Below, piece after piece: positions 38,718 to 38,860 of a stretch of DNA of 38,860 bases. A model generated the notes under the pieces. It was not told where the DNA came from. It did no database searches and worked only from the letters and a program-made list of their open reading frames with translations. The stretch is from an uncultured Spirochaetales bacterium (GTDB lineage Bacteria > Spirochaetota > Spirochaetia > Sphaerochaetales > Sphaerochaetaceae): positions 1-38,860 of the forward strand of contig CACZJR010000008.1 in assembly GCA_902781545.1 (NCBI GenBank), written 5' to 3'. The translations under genes were made by a program, and so were the position numbers. The stretch's first letter is position 1. Every line of letters begins with the position of its first letter.

Positions 38718-38860
38718 ATGAAAAAAGCTATTACAATTCTTGCAATGATCGCAATCGTCGTCGGCGCAGTGTTCGCAGATGCACCTGTCGGAGAGACCCA
38801 GAGAATCACAATCAAGTCTGTCGTCGAGAGAGTCGACCCGCAGTATCAGCTCAAGGGTGT
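38718..38860 (+). CDS. Small secreted protein, 5' part only
   Basis: The first 47 codons of a gene that runs off the window. A signal, MKKAITILAMIAIVVGAVFA, is followed by DAPVGETQRITIKSVVERVDP, similar in position and pattern to the protein at 37958-38551. It is the third member of the family in the window and the second of a tandem pair, so more copies may lie to the right. The length and C-terminus cannot be seen. Confidence 0.75.
   Translation, partial: MKKAITILAMIAIVVGAVFADAPVGETQRITIKSVVERVDPQYQLKG

Noticed and set aside
1-38860. CRISPR arrays
   Set aside because: I found no regularly spaced repeats of suitable length and no cas genes.

Overview
This window looks like a chromosomal segment of a host- or gut-associated anaerobic spirochaete of the Sphaerochaeta/Treponema kind. 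That placement is inferred from short 'VFA-GG' type signal peptides on binding proteins, maltodextrin genes mixed with lipoproteins, and very regular codon choice (ACA Thr, TCA Ser, CTC/CTG Leu). No rRNA or taxonomic marker gene confirms it. Coding is dense, on both strands, with many 4-base ATGA/GTGA overlaps.

Layout. 16-1595 (-): a two-gene ABC exporter whose permease ends early. 1658-2312: tRNA-Ser(CGA) on the minus strand, then tRNA-Ser(UGA), tRNA-Ser(GCU) and an unusual tRNA-Arg with anticodon GCG. 2313-2712: non-coding, with two abutting short tandem duplications. 2713-4007 (+): a small regulatory island of two XRE regulators and two small membrane proteins, with a clear promoter/operator. 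4065-4298 (+): tRNA-Ser(GGA) followed by the 4.5S SRP RNA. 4374-7177 (-): glycerate 2-kinase, YigZ-family protein and aldo/keto reductase. 7284-11877 (+): deoC, a long thymidine kinase, an aminotransferase, a queuosine-precursor transporter and a short-chain dehydrogenase. 11982-12720 (-): an MNT/HEPN pair.

12791-22663 (-) is a starch/alpha-glucan utilisation locus: secreted type I pullulanase lipoprotein, a multi-module SusE/SusF-like lipoprotein, a MalE-like binding protein, MalF and MalG permeases and an alpha-amylase lipoprotein. Two lipoprotein enzymes would cut glucan outside the cell, the modular lipoprotein would hold it, and MalEFG would import the oligosaccharides. No MalK ATPase lies in the window. 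Hairpins flank malE. A flavodoxin-like gene, a small secreted protein and a MATE exporter follow.

25828-34605 (+) is an oligopeptide transporter operon (oppA, oppB, oppC, oppD, oppF, DUF3899) of the Firmicutes Ami/Opp sequence type. Most components carry large extra segments: OppA is 871 aa, OppC has about 215 extra extracytoplasmic residues, OppD about 375 extra residues inside the ATPase, and OppF a charged coiled-coil insertion. An intrinsic terminator separates oppA from the rest. This is the most unusual system in the window. It is followed by an ORF6N-domain pseudogene split by an IS3-family element (34826-36474), a ROK regulator, and a family of small secreted proteins with A-tract promoters that runs off the right edge.

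A recurring signal is a -10 box exactly 6 nt before an ATG with no Shine-Dalgarno sequence (aldo/keto reductase, MATE, ROK, perhaps YigZ), which suggests leaderless mRNAs.
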